Shown here piece after piece: positions 8,810 through 19,518 of a DNA stretch of 27,034 nt. A program made the position numbers and the translations under genes. Numbering within the stretch: the first letter of the stretch is position 1; each line of letters opens with the position of its first letter. The notes below the pieces were generated by a model that saw nothing but the letters and a program-made list of their open reading frames with translations, searched no databases and had not been told where the DNA came from. The stretch is from Moniliophthora roreri (taxonomy: Eukaryota > Basidiomycota > Agaricomycetes > Agaricales > Marasmiaceae): contig LATX02000050.1 of the NCBI GenBank assembly GCA_001466705.2, positions 1 through 27,034 of the forward strand, written 5' to 3'.

Positions 8810-9673
8810 GCTAAGACAACAACATCACAGGAGTTAGCACATCAGAAGGAAGGAGTTAAGAAGACCATAGACAAACTCATTCCAGCCTATTTGCAGGAAT
8901 ACCATGACCAGTTTGAAAAAGGAAAATTGGAACGATTCTCTCCATCCAGAGCATATGACCATGCAATCAAACTGAAACTGGACTTTGTACCCTATAACTG
9001 CAAGTTGTATCTGCTTAGTGCAGCAGAGCAGGAGGAATAGGACAAATTTCTAGAAGAAAACCTGTGAAAGGGATACATTCGGAAGTCAAAGTCACCAATA
9101 GCTTCTCCCTTCTTTTTTGTTGCCAAAAAGGAGAAAGAAGCACTATGGCCAACTCAAGACTATCGGGAACTCAATAAAGGGACAATCAAGAACACCTATC
9201 TGTTGCTGCTAGTATCGGAACTTTTGGACAAATTAAAAGGTGCCAATATATTCACTAAGTTGGACCTATGGAACAGGTACAACAATGTGCAGATCAAGGA
9301 TGGAGATCAATGGAAGGCAGCGTTCAAAACAAATTGAGGGTTGTTTGAGCTGACAGTCATGTTTTTCAGTCTAAGCAACTCCCCAGTGACCTTTCAAGCA
9401 TTCATAAACGACATCTTGTCAGATTTCATCGACAAAGGATGGTGTGTTGTCTATATGGATGACATCCTCATTTTCTTGAAGGACCACACAGATCATGAAC
9501 AATGGACTAGGAAGCTCATGGAATGCATATGTCAACATGACCTTTACCTGAAGCCGGAGAAATGTGAATTCAATGTAACAGAAGTTATATTTTTAGGGGT
9601 GGTCATACAACCTGGTTATGTCATAATGGATCCAGTCAAGTTAGCTGGGATAGCCAAATGGAAACCTTCATGA
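8810..9673 (+). pseudogene. pol: Element 1 pol: reverse transcriptase
   Basis: The same frame goes on from the protease with in-frame stops near 9038 (TAG), 9065 (TGA), 9335 (TGA, where element 2 has Arg) and 9671 (TGA). Conserved blocks are visible in order: [32 protein letters not shown], then VYMDDILIF with the catalytic Asp pair at 9458-9463. LKPEKCEF and FLGVVI follow. The YMDD site is intact, unlike that of element 2. Several stops fit CGA-to-TGA change. Confidence 0.9.
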
Positions 9674-10363
9674 ATGGTCAAGAGAGTATGGAGTTTCCTG
9701 GGCTTTGGAAATTTCTACCACAAATTCATAGGAAAATATGCCCAGTTAGCTAGACCTCTCAATGACTTAACCAAGAAGTTGCAGAAATTCGAATGGATGA
9801 TGACCTGTCAGATCGCATTTGATGTGCTCAAACAGAAGTTCCTATCAGAACCCATTCTGCTTATGCCAGATGCAAACAAACCTTTTGTAATTGAAGCAGA
9901 CACTTCTAAATGGGCCACAGGGGCAGTACTACAACAGCAAGGAACAGATGGAGAATGGCACCCATGTGGTTACTTATCCAAATCCTTATCACCGACGGAG
10001 CAGAACTACAAGATCTATGATCAGGAACTACTTGCCATTGTGAGAGCGCTGTCAGAATGGCAACACTATCTCATGGGAGGAAAGTACAAGGTTGTGGTTC
10101 TTTCGGATCACAAGAACCTCACATATTTCCACATTGCACAGAAGCTGAATAGGCGACAAGCTCAGTGGAGTCTCTTCCTATCAGAATTCGACCTTGCACT
10201 TGTGCATGTGCCAGGAAAAAGCATAACTCAAGCAGATGCACTCTCACAACGATCCAACAAACAAGAAGATAACAATAGCGACAATGACAATGTTGTACTC
10301 TTACCAGACAGGCTTTTTGTCAAAGGGATAAATTTGGAACTAGAACAGGAGATCAGAGATTGA
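9674..10363 (+). pseudogene. pol: Element 1 pol: RT connection and RNase H
   Basis: An open stretch of 229 codons in the pol frame. It begins with SFLGFGNFYHKFIGKYAQLA, the end of the RT thumb. The RNase H follows with PFVIEADTSKWATGAVL (first Asp), QNYKIYDQELLAIVRAL (Glu) and [12 protein letters not shown] (Asp). HVPGKSITQADALSQR is the typical end of Ty3/gypsy RNase H, with the last Asp. All expected acidic residues are present. It stops at a TGA at 10361-10363 that precedes the integrase part in the same frame. Confidence 0.9.
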
Positions 10364-11811
10364 TTGGGCCCGGACAACTTTCACATGTTGGCCTTGGATA
10401 CACTACTAAACCAAGGCATGCCACCAATCAAATCCGCACTATCAGACTGGGAGATCAAGGACAAACTTCTGTTCTTCAAAGGGAAGGTTTACATACCCAA
10501 TGATTTGGAACTATGACAAAATATAGTGCATGCAATTCATGAAACACCTGGAGTAGGGCATCCTGGGCAGTGAAATACTCTGAAACAGGTTCAGCGAGAT
10601 TTCTGGTGGCCAGGAATGGCAAAATTCATTCGGAATTTTGTTGACAGATGTGTACCTTGCCAGCAGGTGAAAGTAAATACCCACCCAACACAGACTCTGG
10701 TACAGCCACTCACTCACCCACATGAAAATTGTGTTCTCTTTCCAAGTTTGCACTATGGATCTGATCACTGACCTTCCAGAAGCTGATGGAATGGACTCTA
10801 TTCTAGTTGTGGTGAACCACTCCTCTACGAAGAGGGTAATTTTCACACCATGCACCAAAACAATGGACACCACGGGAATAGCAAGTCTTCTGATTCAACA
10901 TGTATACAAACTTTTTGGACTTCCTAATTGGATTATATCCAACTGAGACCCCCAATTTGCAGCAGAAGTCTTTCAAGAAATGGTGAGACAGTTGTCAATA
11001 AAACACTATGAGTACAGCGTTCCACCCACAAACGGATGGAGAGATGGAAAGGGTCAACCAAGAAATAGAAGTGTACCCTTGGATCTTCTGTTTGGAAGAA
11101 CAAGCAAGATGGAAGGAATACCTGCCACTAGCAGAATTTGCACACAACAATCGAACTCACTCAGTACTCAAGAAATCACCATTCTTTATGATGATGGGAT
11201 ATCACCCAAGAGCATTCCCCACCATTTTCGACCACACCACTATTCCGTCAGTTGAGGAGAGACTCTAAGAGCTGAAAAGGGCTAGAGAAGAAACAGCAAG
11301 CCTATTGGAACTAGCAAGACAACAGATGATACAACAGGAGAAGCAAAAATTGGACATGTTTGAAGTGGGACAGAAGGTGTGGTTAGAGGAGAAGAATCCG
11401 CTCATTGGATACCCAAATAGAAAGCCAGCACTGAAACGAGAAGGTCCCTTCAAGATCTTGGAAGTGTTAGAGCCTGTCACCTATAAGCTAGAACTCCCCC
11501 ATCAGTGGAAGATTCACCCCATTTTTCATGCAGCCCTGTTAACGCCATTCAAAGAAACAGAGGCACATGGACCAAGCTTCACAGAACCACCCCCAGATCT
11601 AATAGAAGGATTCAAAGAATACAAAGTGGAGGCAATCATCGGACATAGGCCAAAGAAGAGACCTTGGGAGTTTTTAGTATCATATATGGAATATGATTCA
11701 TCACACAATAGATGGATCCTGACCAATGGAATGATCAACTGCCTAGACCTCTACAAGGGGTATATAAAAAGGTACCAGCTGAAGCCCAGAGACCCCATCC
11801 TAACAATCTAA
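10364..11811 (+). pseudogene. pol: Element 1 pol: integrase with GPF motif and chromodomain
   Basis: The N-terminal zinc region is seen as HAIHETPGVGH and CVPCQQ, with stops near 10514 and 10571. The core then shifts frame twice. Frame 0 (10722-11005) has MDLITDLP with the first Asp and ISN-stop-DPQF with the second. Frame 1 (from 11008) has FHPQTDGEMERVNQEIE with the Glu. One further TAA lies at 11266-11268. The C-terminal part 11305-11811 is open and has REGPFKILEV (GPY/F module) and WKIHPIFHAALLTPF. EYKVEAIIGHR, WEFLVSYMEYD and NRWIL then match the chromodomain layout. The chromodomain, which steers insertion to modified histones, places the element among chromoviruses. Confidence 0.88.
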
Positions 11812-11813
11812 CT

Positions 11814-13197
11814 ATGTCAAATGCAACCACCCCCTCTTCTTCTTCCTCTTCTTCTGGTAGCCAGTCATCAGGAGTCCAGAGTCCAGTTCCTACTATGGCT
11901 GGAGACGGCCAATATGGTGAAAACATCACCTACCACAATGGCCTTAGACCCAACCCCTACCAACTGCTCCACCTCTTTAATTCCAAACAGTACAACAACA
12001 AGATTAGAGTGGCTGCTGATAACCACAACCAACTGGAACCCTGCATCAAAAGCCTCTTTTTCCTCCGGTCCCAGCAGAAGCTATTCGAGAAGATCGTTGA
12101 AAGTTGCAGCCTGAAAATTGCAAATTAGGTCCTCTTTGCTTGCAACTACAACCTAGGCTTAGAGGGACCTGTAACAGTACCGTCAGTTTTTCCATATCAC
12201 CCACACTTGTCCATGCCTCCCCCTGCAGATCCCTGCCAGATGTCAGAATATCCTGATCCCCTCTCCTTCAGCCTCCTCAACAGACTTGGAAGATGAACAG
12301 ATGGGAACAGAAACCCACAACCCAATCTTGATAACAGCCGAAGCCTTATTACAAGGCTTACTATTGAACTCCAAACCCTCGAAGAGCGACTCACCTCCCC
12401 TGCTCCTACAGCTGCCAAACCCACAGCTCAGGACTCCCTTGTTTATCCTGACCCCACTCCCGATCCCAACATCAAACCAAAACCCAAGCCCTCCTTCAAC
12501 ACCTCTATTGGAGAACCCAGTTCCTCAGTCAACCCTCTTACCACCAGTCTTTGAATGCCTGAAGCCTCAGTTCCACCTCAAAACAGAGGATATACCCACG
12601 GTGGGAGGAGAGGATTTCGCAGAAGAGGGAGAGGACAAGGAGAATCAAATCCTCTCAAACATTGCAAACCCACTGAGTCTCAGATTGCGGCCTCCAACAC
12701 CAGCACCAACTCCAATGACCCAGCTCATCAACCGCGTCTCTGCCCTGTGTGTGGATTGGAGCGCCATTTCGCCAGAGATTGCCCACAGTACATGTGCAGG
12801 AGATGCTTCAAAACTCAGCCTGGGCATACTTCTGGAAACTGCTCTGACCAATGAAGGTCTTGCTACATTGCATGCGGAAGGGCTGTTGCCAGTGCATGCT
12901 CTCTGTCAGAGCATCATGATTACGATGATGAACCTTATGACAACTTCAATGGGGAGTGTTGAAGCTAATGACATTCCAAACAACGCCAATGTCAACTTCA
13001 TGTTCACAGAATCAGATCTGAAAAAGGTGAGGCTGTTTACAACAACAGAACGACAACAGATGGGTTGACAGCTGGGGAGTCTGTTCAGGGTCAGGAATGA
13101 TGAAGTGATAGAGATAGCAGATATCAGGGACAATGACAACATGCCAGACACGTCATATGACTATGATGCTGAACTCTATGGAGATGGAGAATTGTGA
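11814..13197 (+). pseudogene. Element 1 ORF3: extra zinc-knuckle/RGG protein between pol and 3' LTR
   Basis: An ATG two bases after the integrase stop opens a frame (frame 0) that runs through stops at 12126, 12294, 12552 and 12852 to about 12950. A different frame (frame 1) then carries an acidic C-terminal part to TGA at 13195-13197, so a frameshift is likely near 12950. Order of parts: Ser-rich start (11820-11860), Asn/Gln-rich middle, a Leu-heptad-like stretch LITRLTIELQTLEERL, a Pro-rich linker, GGRRGFRRRGRGQGE (12600-12644), and two knuckles at 12741-12842: CPVCGLERHFARDC (C-x2-C-x4-H-x4-C) and CRRCFKTQPGHTSGNC (C-x2-C-x6-H-x4-C). The whole looks like a single-stranded nucleic acid binding protein. 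Ty3/gypsy elements normally end coding at integrase, so this is an addition. Family unknown to me. Confidence 0.7.
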
Positions 13198-13223
13198 TGT
13201 GGCAATATGGAGTTTTGCCTTTA

Positions 13224-13235
13224 ACAGAGGGGTAA
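13224..13235 (+). other. Polypurine tract of element 1
   Basis: ACAGAGGGGTAA lies immediately before the TGTTAC start of the 3' LTR, where plus-strand DNA synthesis is primed in LTR elements. A copy lies before 14808 in the duplicated segment. Confidence 0.65.
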
Positions 13236-13662
13236 TGTTACATTTCCCTTACCCTTCTTTACCTATGCTTCCCTTTTCCCTCAGACCTATTACACCTTCC
13301 CAGCCCCCATCTTCTCTCTCTATATGCTTCTCTCTTAATCAGACTTATTACACCTTTCTAGTCCCCATTTTCATATTTGTTTGTATTACTCATGTCCTGA
13401 ATGGCTCGGAATATATTATTTAATCACCAACTCTATCGAACTATCTAGATACGGTAGATACGAGAACGGCTGTATGTATTTAAGCGCTCAAGCTGAGACC
13501 TAGTGTCCTCAGCTTGACCTGGTTAATTATAACTTGTGTTGCAAGCCTATTGAAGGACCTCTTAACTTCAACATCCATTGAATGAACTTAAACTTGACTT
13601 TACTAACTTGACACTGTATTGAAAGTGTTGAGGAAGTTCGTTGCTGCACAAGTAATGTAACA
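13236..13662 (+). repeat. Element 1 3' LTR
   Basis: Same 427-bp length as the 5' LTR and the same ends, except for a C/T change in AATGTAACA. TATTTAAG at 13477-13484 lies 32 bases before TCAGCTTGACCT at 13509. It is followed by the right TGATG duplication (13663-13667). A second, gapped copy of this LTR at 14808-15135 belongs to the duplicated segment around the N. Confidence 0.93.
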
Positions 13663-13667
13663 TGATG
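13663..13667. repeat. Target site duplication of element 1 (right copy TGATG)
   Basis: The five bases after the 3' LTR equal the five before the 5' LTR. LINE sequence resumes at 13668 and reads in frame with 3270 and downward on the minus strand. Confidence 0.92.
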
Positions 13668-14284
13668 TGTTGAGGCTAGGATTTGGATGAAATGCAAAGT
13701 GGGTGTCCAATGTTGACCATCTCCAACCACCAAGCTGAGATATCTTGGTTATTTTCTTTGCCCTAAGGGAACGGAGTGTATTGCCATCAACATTTAGCTG
13801 ATTTTTGGGTTTGTTCCTATTGAACAGCGCCATGCAGTGGGATATTGATGTCACACCACTCAGGACAGTGCTTTTGTCAGTTTGCTGGAGTGTCAGCTGT
13901 CCACCCAGGTCTCCCATTACCTTTTGAGTGATGACTCACATTGTGGGCATCCAATGCCATAGTGTCACCCCTGAGCAGGAGTCTGTTCTCTGTAAAGGAT
14001 CAACACAATTATTAATGGAGCATGTCCAGTCACTTAGCATAAGATGGGCCATGAGCCTGTATGCTGGTATGTGATGATTTAGGTCTCTAGAAATACCCTT
14101 GAGTGCCAGCATCGCATTTATATGGGCTATGGATGGAAAGCCTAGACTGTGTCGAGAGATAGGTAGATGAAGAATGCTAGAATTAAGATGAAAGGGGAAC
14201 CACAGCTTCTTATGTATTTTCTGAGTGATTCGCCTGTCTAGATCTTCTGCCTCCACATGCTTTATCGGCTGTAGAGAGAGAGAA
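13668..14284 (-). pseudogene. LINE: region between RT and RNase H (copy next to element 1)
   Basis: Minus-strand frames read LQPIKHVEAEDLDRRI, then SRHSLGFPSIAHINAMLALKG and later NQLNVDGNTLRSLRAKKI. This is the linker after the RT palm and thumb of the LINE protein. One TGA lies between the 140-codon and the 104-codon parts (about 13918-13935). The frame enters the target site of element 1 and continues at 3270. The same sequence is repeated, with a deletion, at 15136-15676. Confidence 0.75.
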
Positions 14285-14285
14285 N
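14285..14285. other. Single N, scaffold join
   Basis: The undefined base lies exactly between 12714-14284 and its gapped copy 14286-15676. Confidence 0.85.
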
Positions 14286-15135
14286 AATGACCCAGCTCAT
14301 CAACCGCGTCTCTGCCCTGTGTGTGGATTGGAGCGCCATTTCGCCAGAGATTGCCCACAGTACATGTGCAGGAGATGCTTCAAAACTCAGCCTGGGCATA
14401 CTTCTGGAAACTGCTCTGACCAATGAAGGTCTTGCTACATTGCATGCGGAAGGGCTGTTGCCAGTGCATGCTCTCTGTCAGAGCATCATGATTACGATGA
14501 TGAACCTTATGACAACTTCAATGGGGAGTGTTGAAGCTAATGACATTCCAAACAACGCCAATGTCAACTTCATGTTCACAGAATCAGATCTGAAAAAGGT
14601 GAGGCTGTTTACAACAACAGAACGACAACAGATGGGTTGACAGCTGGGGAGTCTGTTCAGGGTCAGGAATGATGAAGTGATAGAGATAGCAGATATCAGG
14701 GACAATGACAACATGCCAGACACGTCATATGACTATGATGCTGAACTCTATGGAGATGGAGAATTGTGATGTGGCAATATGGAGTTTTGCCTTTAACAGA
14801 GGGGTAATGTTACATTTCCCTTACCCTTCTTTACCTATGCTTCCCTTTTCCCTCAGACCTATTACACCTTCCCAGCCCCCATCTTCTCTCTCTATATGCT
14901 TCTCTCTTAATCAGACTTATTACACCTTTCTAGTCCCCATTTTCATATTTGTTTGTATTACTCATGTCCTGAATGGCTCGGAATATATTATTTAATCACC
15001 AACTCTATCGAACTATCTAGATACGGTAGATACGAGAACGGCTGTATGTATTTAAGCGCTCAAGCTGAGACCTAGTGTCCTCAGCTTGACCTGGTTAATT
15101 ATAACTTGTGTTGCAAGCCAATGAACTTAAACTTG
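14286..15135 (+). pseudogene. Second copy of ORF3 end plus 3' LTR (duplicated segment)
   Basis: This is the repeat of 12714-13596 behind the N: zinc knuckles of ORF3 (about 14313-14414), its frameshifted acidic tail, the polypurine tract and an LTR from 14808. It lacks the 33-bp block within the LTR and breaks off before the LTR end, running straight into LINE sequence without a target duplication. It should not be counted as a separate element. Confidence 0.75.
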
Positions 15136-17847
15136 CTTGGTTATTTTCTTTGCCCTAAGGGAACGGAGTGTATTGCCATCAACATTTAGCTGATTTTTGG
15201 GTTTGTTCCTATTGAACAGCGCCATGCAGTGGGATATTGATGTCACACCACTCAGGACAGTGCTTTTGTCAGTTTGCTGGAGTGTCAGCTGTCCACCCAG
15301 GTCTCCCATTACCTTTTGAGTGATGACTCACATTGTGGGCATCCAATGCCATAGTGTCACCCCTGAGCAGGAGTCTGTTCTCTGTAAAGGATCAACACAA
15401 TTATTAATGGAGCATGTCCAGTCACTTAGCATAAGATGGGCCATGAGCCTGTATGCTGGTATGTGATGATTTAGGTCTCTAGAAATACCCTTGAGTGCCA
15501 GCATCGCATTTATATGGGCTATGGATGGAAAGCCTAGACTGTGTCGAGAGATAGGTAGATGAAGAATGCTAGAATTAAGATGAAAGGGGAACCACAGCTT
15601 CTTATGTATTTTCTGAGTGATTCGCCTGTCTAGATCTTCTGCCTCCACATGCTTTATCGGCTGTAGAGAGAGAGAAGAGCATGGCATTTAGAGAAAATGT
15701 TTTGGGAGACTATTTTCCTGAGAAGTGTTATCAGCATTGCTCTCTGGAATTGTGAGAAAGTAAATTCATCAATAATATCCTTGAGTTCTTGGAAACAAGT
15801 GGAGGGTTCATCAACCCTGGTTCTAAGAAACTCTAATTGATCTCAAATCAATGGAACCTCATGGACCATTACCTGCATTGGATTATCCCCCCTGGAGATT
15901 GAATCAAAGGTGACCTTTCACAGCAGAGGGCCAGTCACATTCAGAGCATATGCATATGTCTTTGCCCACTGGGTTAGCCAGCCATAAGCATACTGAAAGC
16001 ACTCCATTGCCAGTACATTAGACCAAAGAGAGTTTAGCAATGTAGAGAAGATGTACAAGTCATCAGTAGCCTCTGCCATGGTTATAGGTATAGCCACATT
16101 GTCGATTGGATGGTGAGGATCATTTGCCATTCCAGATTCCAAGCTTATGACCAAGGCATGGAGGTCTAAGCATTGAAGATCCCTCAGATAATGGTGACCA
16201 AGGCTTGTAGTGAGTGTTGATTTCAGGGGGGATAAGAGACCACCTTGCTTGGTGACACCAGTTACACTAATAGATTCCGTGACACCATGTGCAGTACGGA
16301 TGAAGCATTTGGTGTCTGTTTGTGCAGCACAGTCTAAGTCAATAATTGATAGGGGTAGGCCATATGCCTGAACTGCATTGTACATTCCTTCCGGCGATAG
16401 ATAGTCAAAGCCTTTCATTTGGTCTCATTTGATAGCATATACAGGCTTCTTGTGCCAAGTTGACCAGCATTTTATAGCTGCTAGAAACGAGATTAGGTCT
16501 CTTGTTTGAACATTTTTCTGAGTTGCAACTTGGGTGTTGGGAAGAATTCTCGTCTCTGAGACATAGGTGATCAGATCTGAATTTAGTAAAGACATGGGTT
16601 AGTTTGTGATGAAGTTCAACAGTAGCAGGCCATGCCAATTTGATAGATCAGTTCTAAGACCACACTTATGAAACATAGTTAACCACATGTCCTTGATGTT
16701 ACCTGGAAATCTTGCATTTTCCATGATATAGTTGTGCAATCAAAGAACCAAGGTGAGTGTTTTATCGCTCAAGCGTTTGACTACCCACTTTTCCCAACTG
16801 TCAGGGCCTGGTGCAAGTCTAGCATTACCTTTCTTCAGTATAGCACAGTACTCTGATAGCTGTATTCAGTGGGGCCATTCAAATGGTTGCTATTTAACCC
16901 TTTCCCTGATTTCAAGAACCAATGGTGTAGTCATCTATGGTTTCGGTATCATCAGAGTTGGTTCATAATGATAGAAAGTAGACCAATACTTCTGAGTAGC
17001 CTCCTTGACTTGATCAGGGGATGATACCAGAGCACTAGACAGGGGATCCTTGACAACAAGTGGGGGAGGGACAAATCTGGACAGCATCATTTCAAATACT
17101 CATCTTGGTGGGAAATCTCGCCACCTATAAAACTTCAACTCTGCCCTAAGGGCTCGATCAGTGGTTTCCATGGCTCTGAGTCTATAGAGTTCACAATAAG
17201 CAGCCCATTTCTTCTCAAGCACGAAAGTCGTCAGTAAGTGTACAGGTTTGAGGCAATTGTATTTGCGGGAGAGTTTTAGGAACAAGGTGAGTGCAGCATG
17301 AGAGGGAGAGAAATTATCACCTCTTGTGAGCCGGACAGCTCTGCCAAGTGACCATACATAGCCAAGTTGCTGCTAGATATCCAGATTGGTGGCACAATCT
17401 GCTTTTGGGTGGAATCTCTTGACTCTGCCATATGATTCTTCTGCAGTTCATCTCATCACATCACCTAGTTTCAAGTACAGTTGTAGAAAGGAGTTGTCAT
17501 CTTCCACATGTATGTCAAACAAGCCCTCTTCTTGGCAGGCATGTTCACAAGCTATTTGGAAATTGTCATGGCGATAATTTTCCTTGTGAGAGGGGTACTT
17601 GATGTGAGGAGAATTGAAGGTCACCAGATGAGAAACAAAAAGAGATGGTGAGTCACCAGGTTGCAGCACAATTTTCCCCAGAACTGCATGATGATCAGTG
17701 CATGGAATGAATGTGTCTTTCCCTTGGACTACCAAAATGTCAGAGTCCACTAGTGAAGATGCAGCAGTGATGACCCTATCAATAATACTCCTGCCAGTTG
17801 TATTCTCAGCATGACTTTTGCATGTCCAATCAGATACACAATTACGG
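15136..17847 (-). pseudogene. LINE: endonuclease end, linker and reverse transcriptase
   Basis: Read from 17847 leftward on the minus strand. First comes the end of the endonuclease: NCVSDWTCKSHAENT, then GRSIIDRVIT and TFIPCTDHHAVLG with the Asp-His pair. The frame continues with stops to LAPGPDSWEKW, the start of the RT. The palm region at 15918-16418 has KGFDYLSPEGMY, TKQGGLLSPLKSTLT and ATDDLYIFSTLL. ATDD stands where the FADD/YADD catalytic pair is expected, so both Asp are kept. Nearly all parts are in one frame (codon starts at positions leaving 2 on division by 3). A shift occurs at a CT run near 15670. The left end 15136-15676 repeats 13744-14284. Confidence 0.8.
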
Positions 17848-19513
17848 TGAAGATGCTCAAAAACCTATGCCTCTACTATGAAAACATGAGGCCTGTAGTT
17901 CCAAAATACTCCCAAAAAAGGTATATATAAGTTCTTGATTCTCAGTTTTGTTTGTGAGTTGGTTCAGCGTGGTTCACTGTTACTGCAACATCAAGAATAA
18001 TTCTCAATGTCTCACTCAGTAGTTCAGAGATGATTGCCTTCAAAACAACTTCTCAGATTGAAAATAGGTGTTCATTTGTATAATATTTATCAGTTTTGTG
18101 GTTTTATTAATCACTTCAAAAGCAAATACTGGTATAGATTTCAACTAGAAACTGCCCAAAGAATAAACTTCTTCTAAGTGAGAACAAAGGTACCTCTTGT
18201 ACCTGAATATAGCCCTCTTAGCTATGTTCTGCAACAATTCTCAAGAGGACAAATCTTCTAGACACTGCTAGCCTGAAACCCTCTCTGATTCACTTCGAAA
18301 CACCAGACTATACTGATGCATGTCAGCTACCCTCTTAGTAGACTGATACAATGTTTCTCTTATTGGAAAACATGCCTCTTGCGTTAAAAACTAAGCTCTT
18401 CCTAGCTTTTATTTAGATCTCTGGTTTGGGTCTCAGGTCTCAACTAGCCTGTGCCTCTTGCACAACTAAATAAGCTAGGGCCCAAAGTAGTTGAAAAATA
18501 CTGATTGCTGGTAGCTCTTCTACCTGAACAACAACATCATACACTCTGGTAATTGGTAGGCAGTATCTCTCCTGCTTTCCACCTACAAAACACGTCCCCT
18601 TATATACCCTACAACATAAATAATCTAATATATCTGTCACAAATACAAATAAAACTGAGTCAGGTGATAAATATTATATAAACTGAGCTGTGTTTGGTAA
18701 TTTCTCTGTCACAGTGTCCAATTGTAGTCAGGCTTCATAGCCATAATCTCTTTTATTCTTTTTCTTTGACAATTGTGCAGTCTTCTGACACTAACCATTT
18801 GCAATTTTCTCTATCAAACGGCTCTCCTTCCGACTCTGTTTGAAAATATTATACTTCCATGCTGCTCTGCATGGTTCCTTCCTTCTCTGTCTTCTATCAT
18901 CTGCTCTATGGACATGCAATATGCTTCCATCTCTATTGTTTAAAGTGTAAGTGTAAGCTCAGCCATGCTGGTTTCTTGTCATACAGCTTTGTCTTCTGTT
19001 TTTCCATGATACAGGCACCCTTCCAGTAGCTGATCATCTATTTCATTCTTCAATTTGACATTTGGTATCTTAAGTATCCCTTGCTGATAATTTGTCATCC
19101 TCTGTTTCATATCCGTTTCTTGATAATATTCTCGTATGTGTATCATTGAAGGCCCTTATTCTTCCTTCAAGTTGGGTATAGATTGGAAATATTGTTAAAA
19201 GTGAAAATATTCCCTTTGGTATGCTTTCGATAGAGAAGTATTATGTGGTGTTGTTCCCTACAGGTTTCAGGATGCTCCTCTGTGTTCAGATTTGCTGTTT
19301 ATTTTCATACTAGCAGTGGTCGGGTATCCTTGTATGGCCTACCATCAACCATTACTCTGCTAATATTTTATATCCTTCTCTACTAGTCACTTTGACTAGC
19401 TGCTCAGGGCTCACACTAGTCCTCAATTCCCTTATCTATGTCATTTTCAACCATAAAAGTGCAAAATATTCTCTATTTGCATGTGAAGTAAAAGGTAAAA
19501 GTTATGCATATCA
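17848..19513 (+). repeat. Long LTR-like repeat, copy B, complete, inserted in the LINE endonuclease
   Basis: The insert begins TGAAGATGC and ends GCATATCA. ACGG lies before it (17844-17847) and after it (19514-19517). Read as 17849-19513, the flanks are ACGGT on both sides, giving a 5-bp duplication. Removing it with one flank copy brings the LINE endonuclease halves together at the expected spacing, apart from a one-base frame change. Its right 1240 bases match 1-1245. It has TATATAAG near 17930 and TTATATACC near 18600 but no clear self-primer like the short LTRs. I read it as a solo LTR of another element family; no internal region was found. A 66-codon antisense frame at 18440-18640 is open in both copies. 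Confidence 0.72.
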
Positions 19514-19518
19514 ACGGT

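Larger units (their letters stand above)
3271..13662 (+). mobile_element. Element 1: full-length Ty3/gypsy chromovirus-type LTR retrotransposon
   Basis: Two 427-bp LTRs (3271-3697 and 13236-13662) bound the element. Both begin TGTTAC and end GTAACA. The 5-bp target duplication TGATG flanks it at 3266-3270 and 13663-13667. Order inside: primer site, gag, protease, RT, RNase H, integrase with chromodomain, an extra ORF3, polypurine tract. Two later insertions sit in gag (about 4377-6739 and 7156-7805). Removing them and their target duplicates leaves about 7.4 kb. The element inserted into the LINE; joining the LINE sides at the target site gives one uninterrupted reading frame. Many in-frame stops and at least two frameshifts in integrase make it defective. 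Confidence 0.92.
12714..15676. repeat. Direct duplication (12714-14284 / 14286-15676) around a single N
   Basis: The 1571 bases before the N at 14285 recur after it as 1391 bases. Both copies run from inside ORF3 through the 3' LTR into LINE sequence and end at the same GAGAGAGAA run. By eye they are identical except that the second lacks two blocks (about 13548-13580 and 13597-13743). The second block spans the junction of LTR and LINE. A genuine tandem duplication would have to cover three different nested layers, so a scaffold join of overlapping contigs is more likely. Confidence 0.85.

Noticed and set aside
12286..13068. 260-codon plus-strand frame, the longest ATG frame in this area
   Set aside because: Its first two thirds overlap the frame with RGG-like stretch and zinc knuckles, which has the clear motifs. 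Only the part after about 12960 seems real, as the frameshifted tail of ORF3.
12714..15676. Tandem duplication as a biological event, for example two nested copies of element 1
   Set aside because: The unit crosses three nested layers, has no target duplication of its own and is centred on an N, so a join artefact is more likely.
1..19513. Copies A and B of the long repeat as the two LTRs of one giant element
   Set aside because: Copy B has its own target duplication inside the LINE on both sides, so it is an independent insertion.
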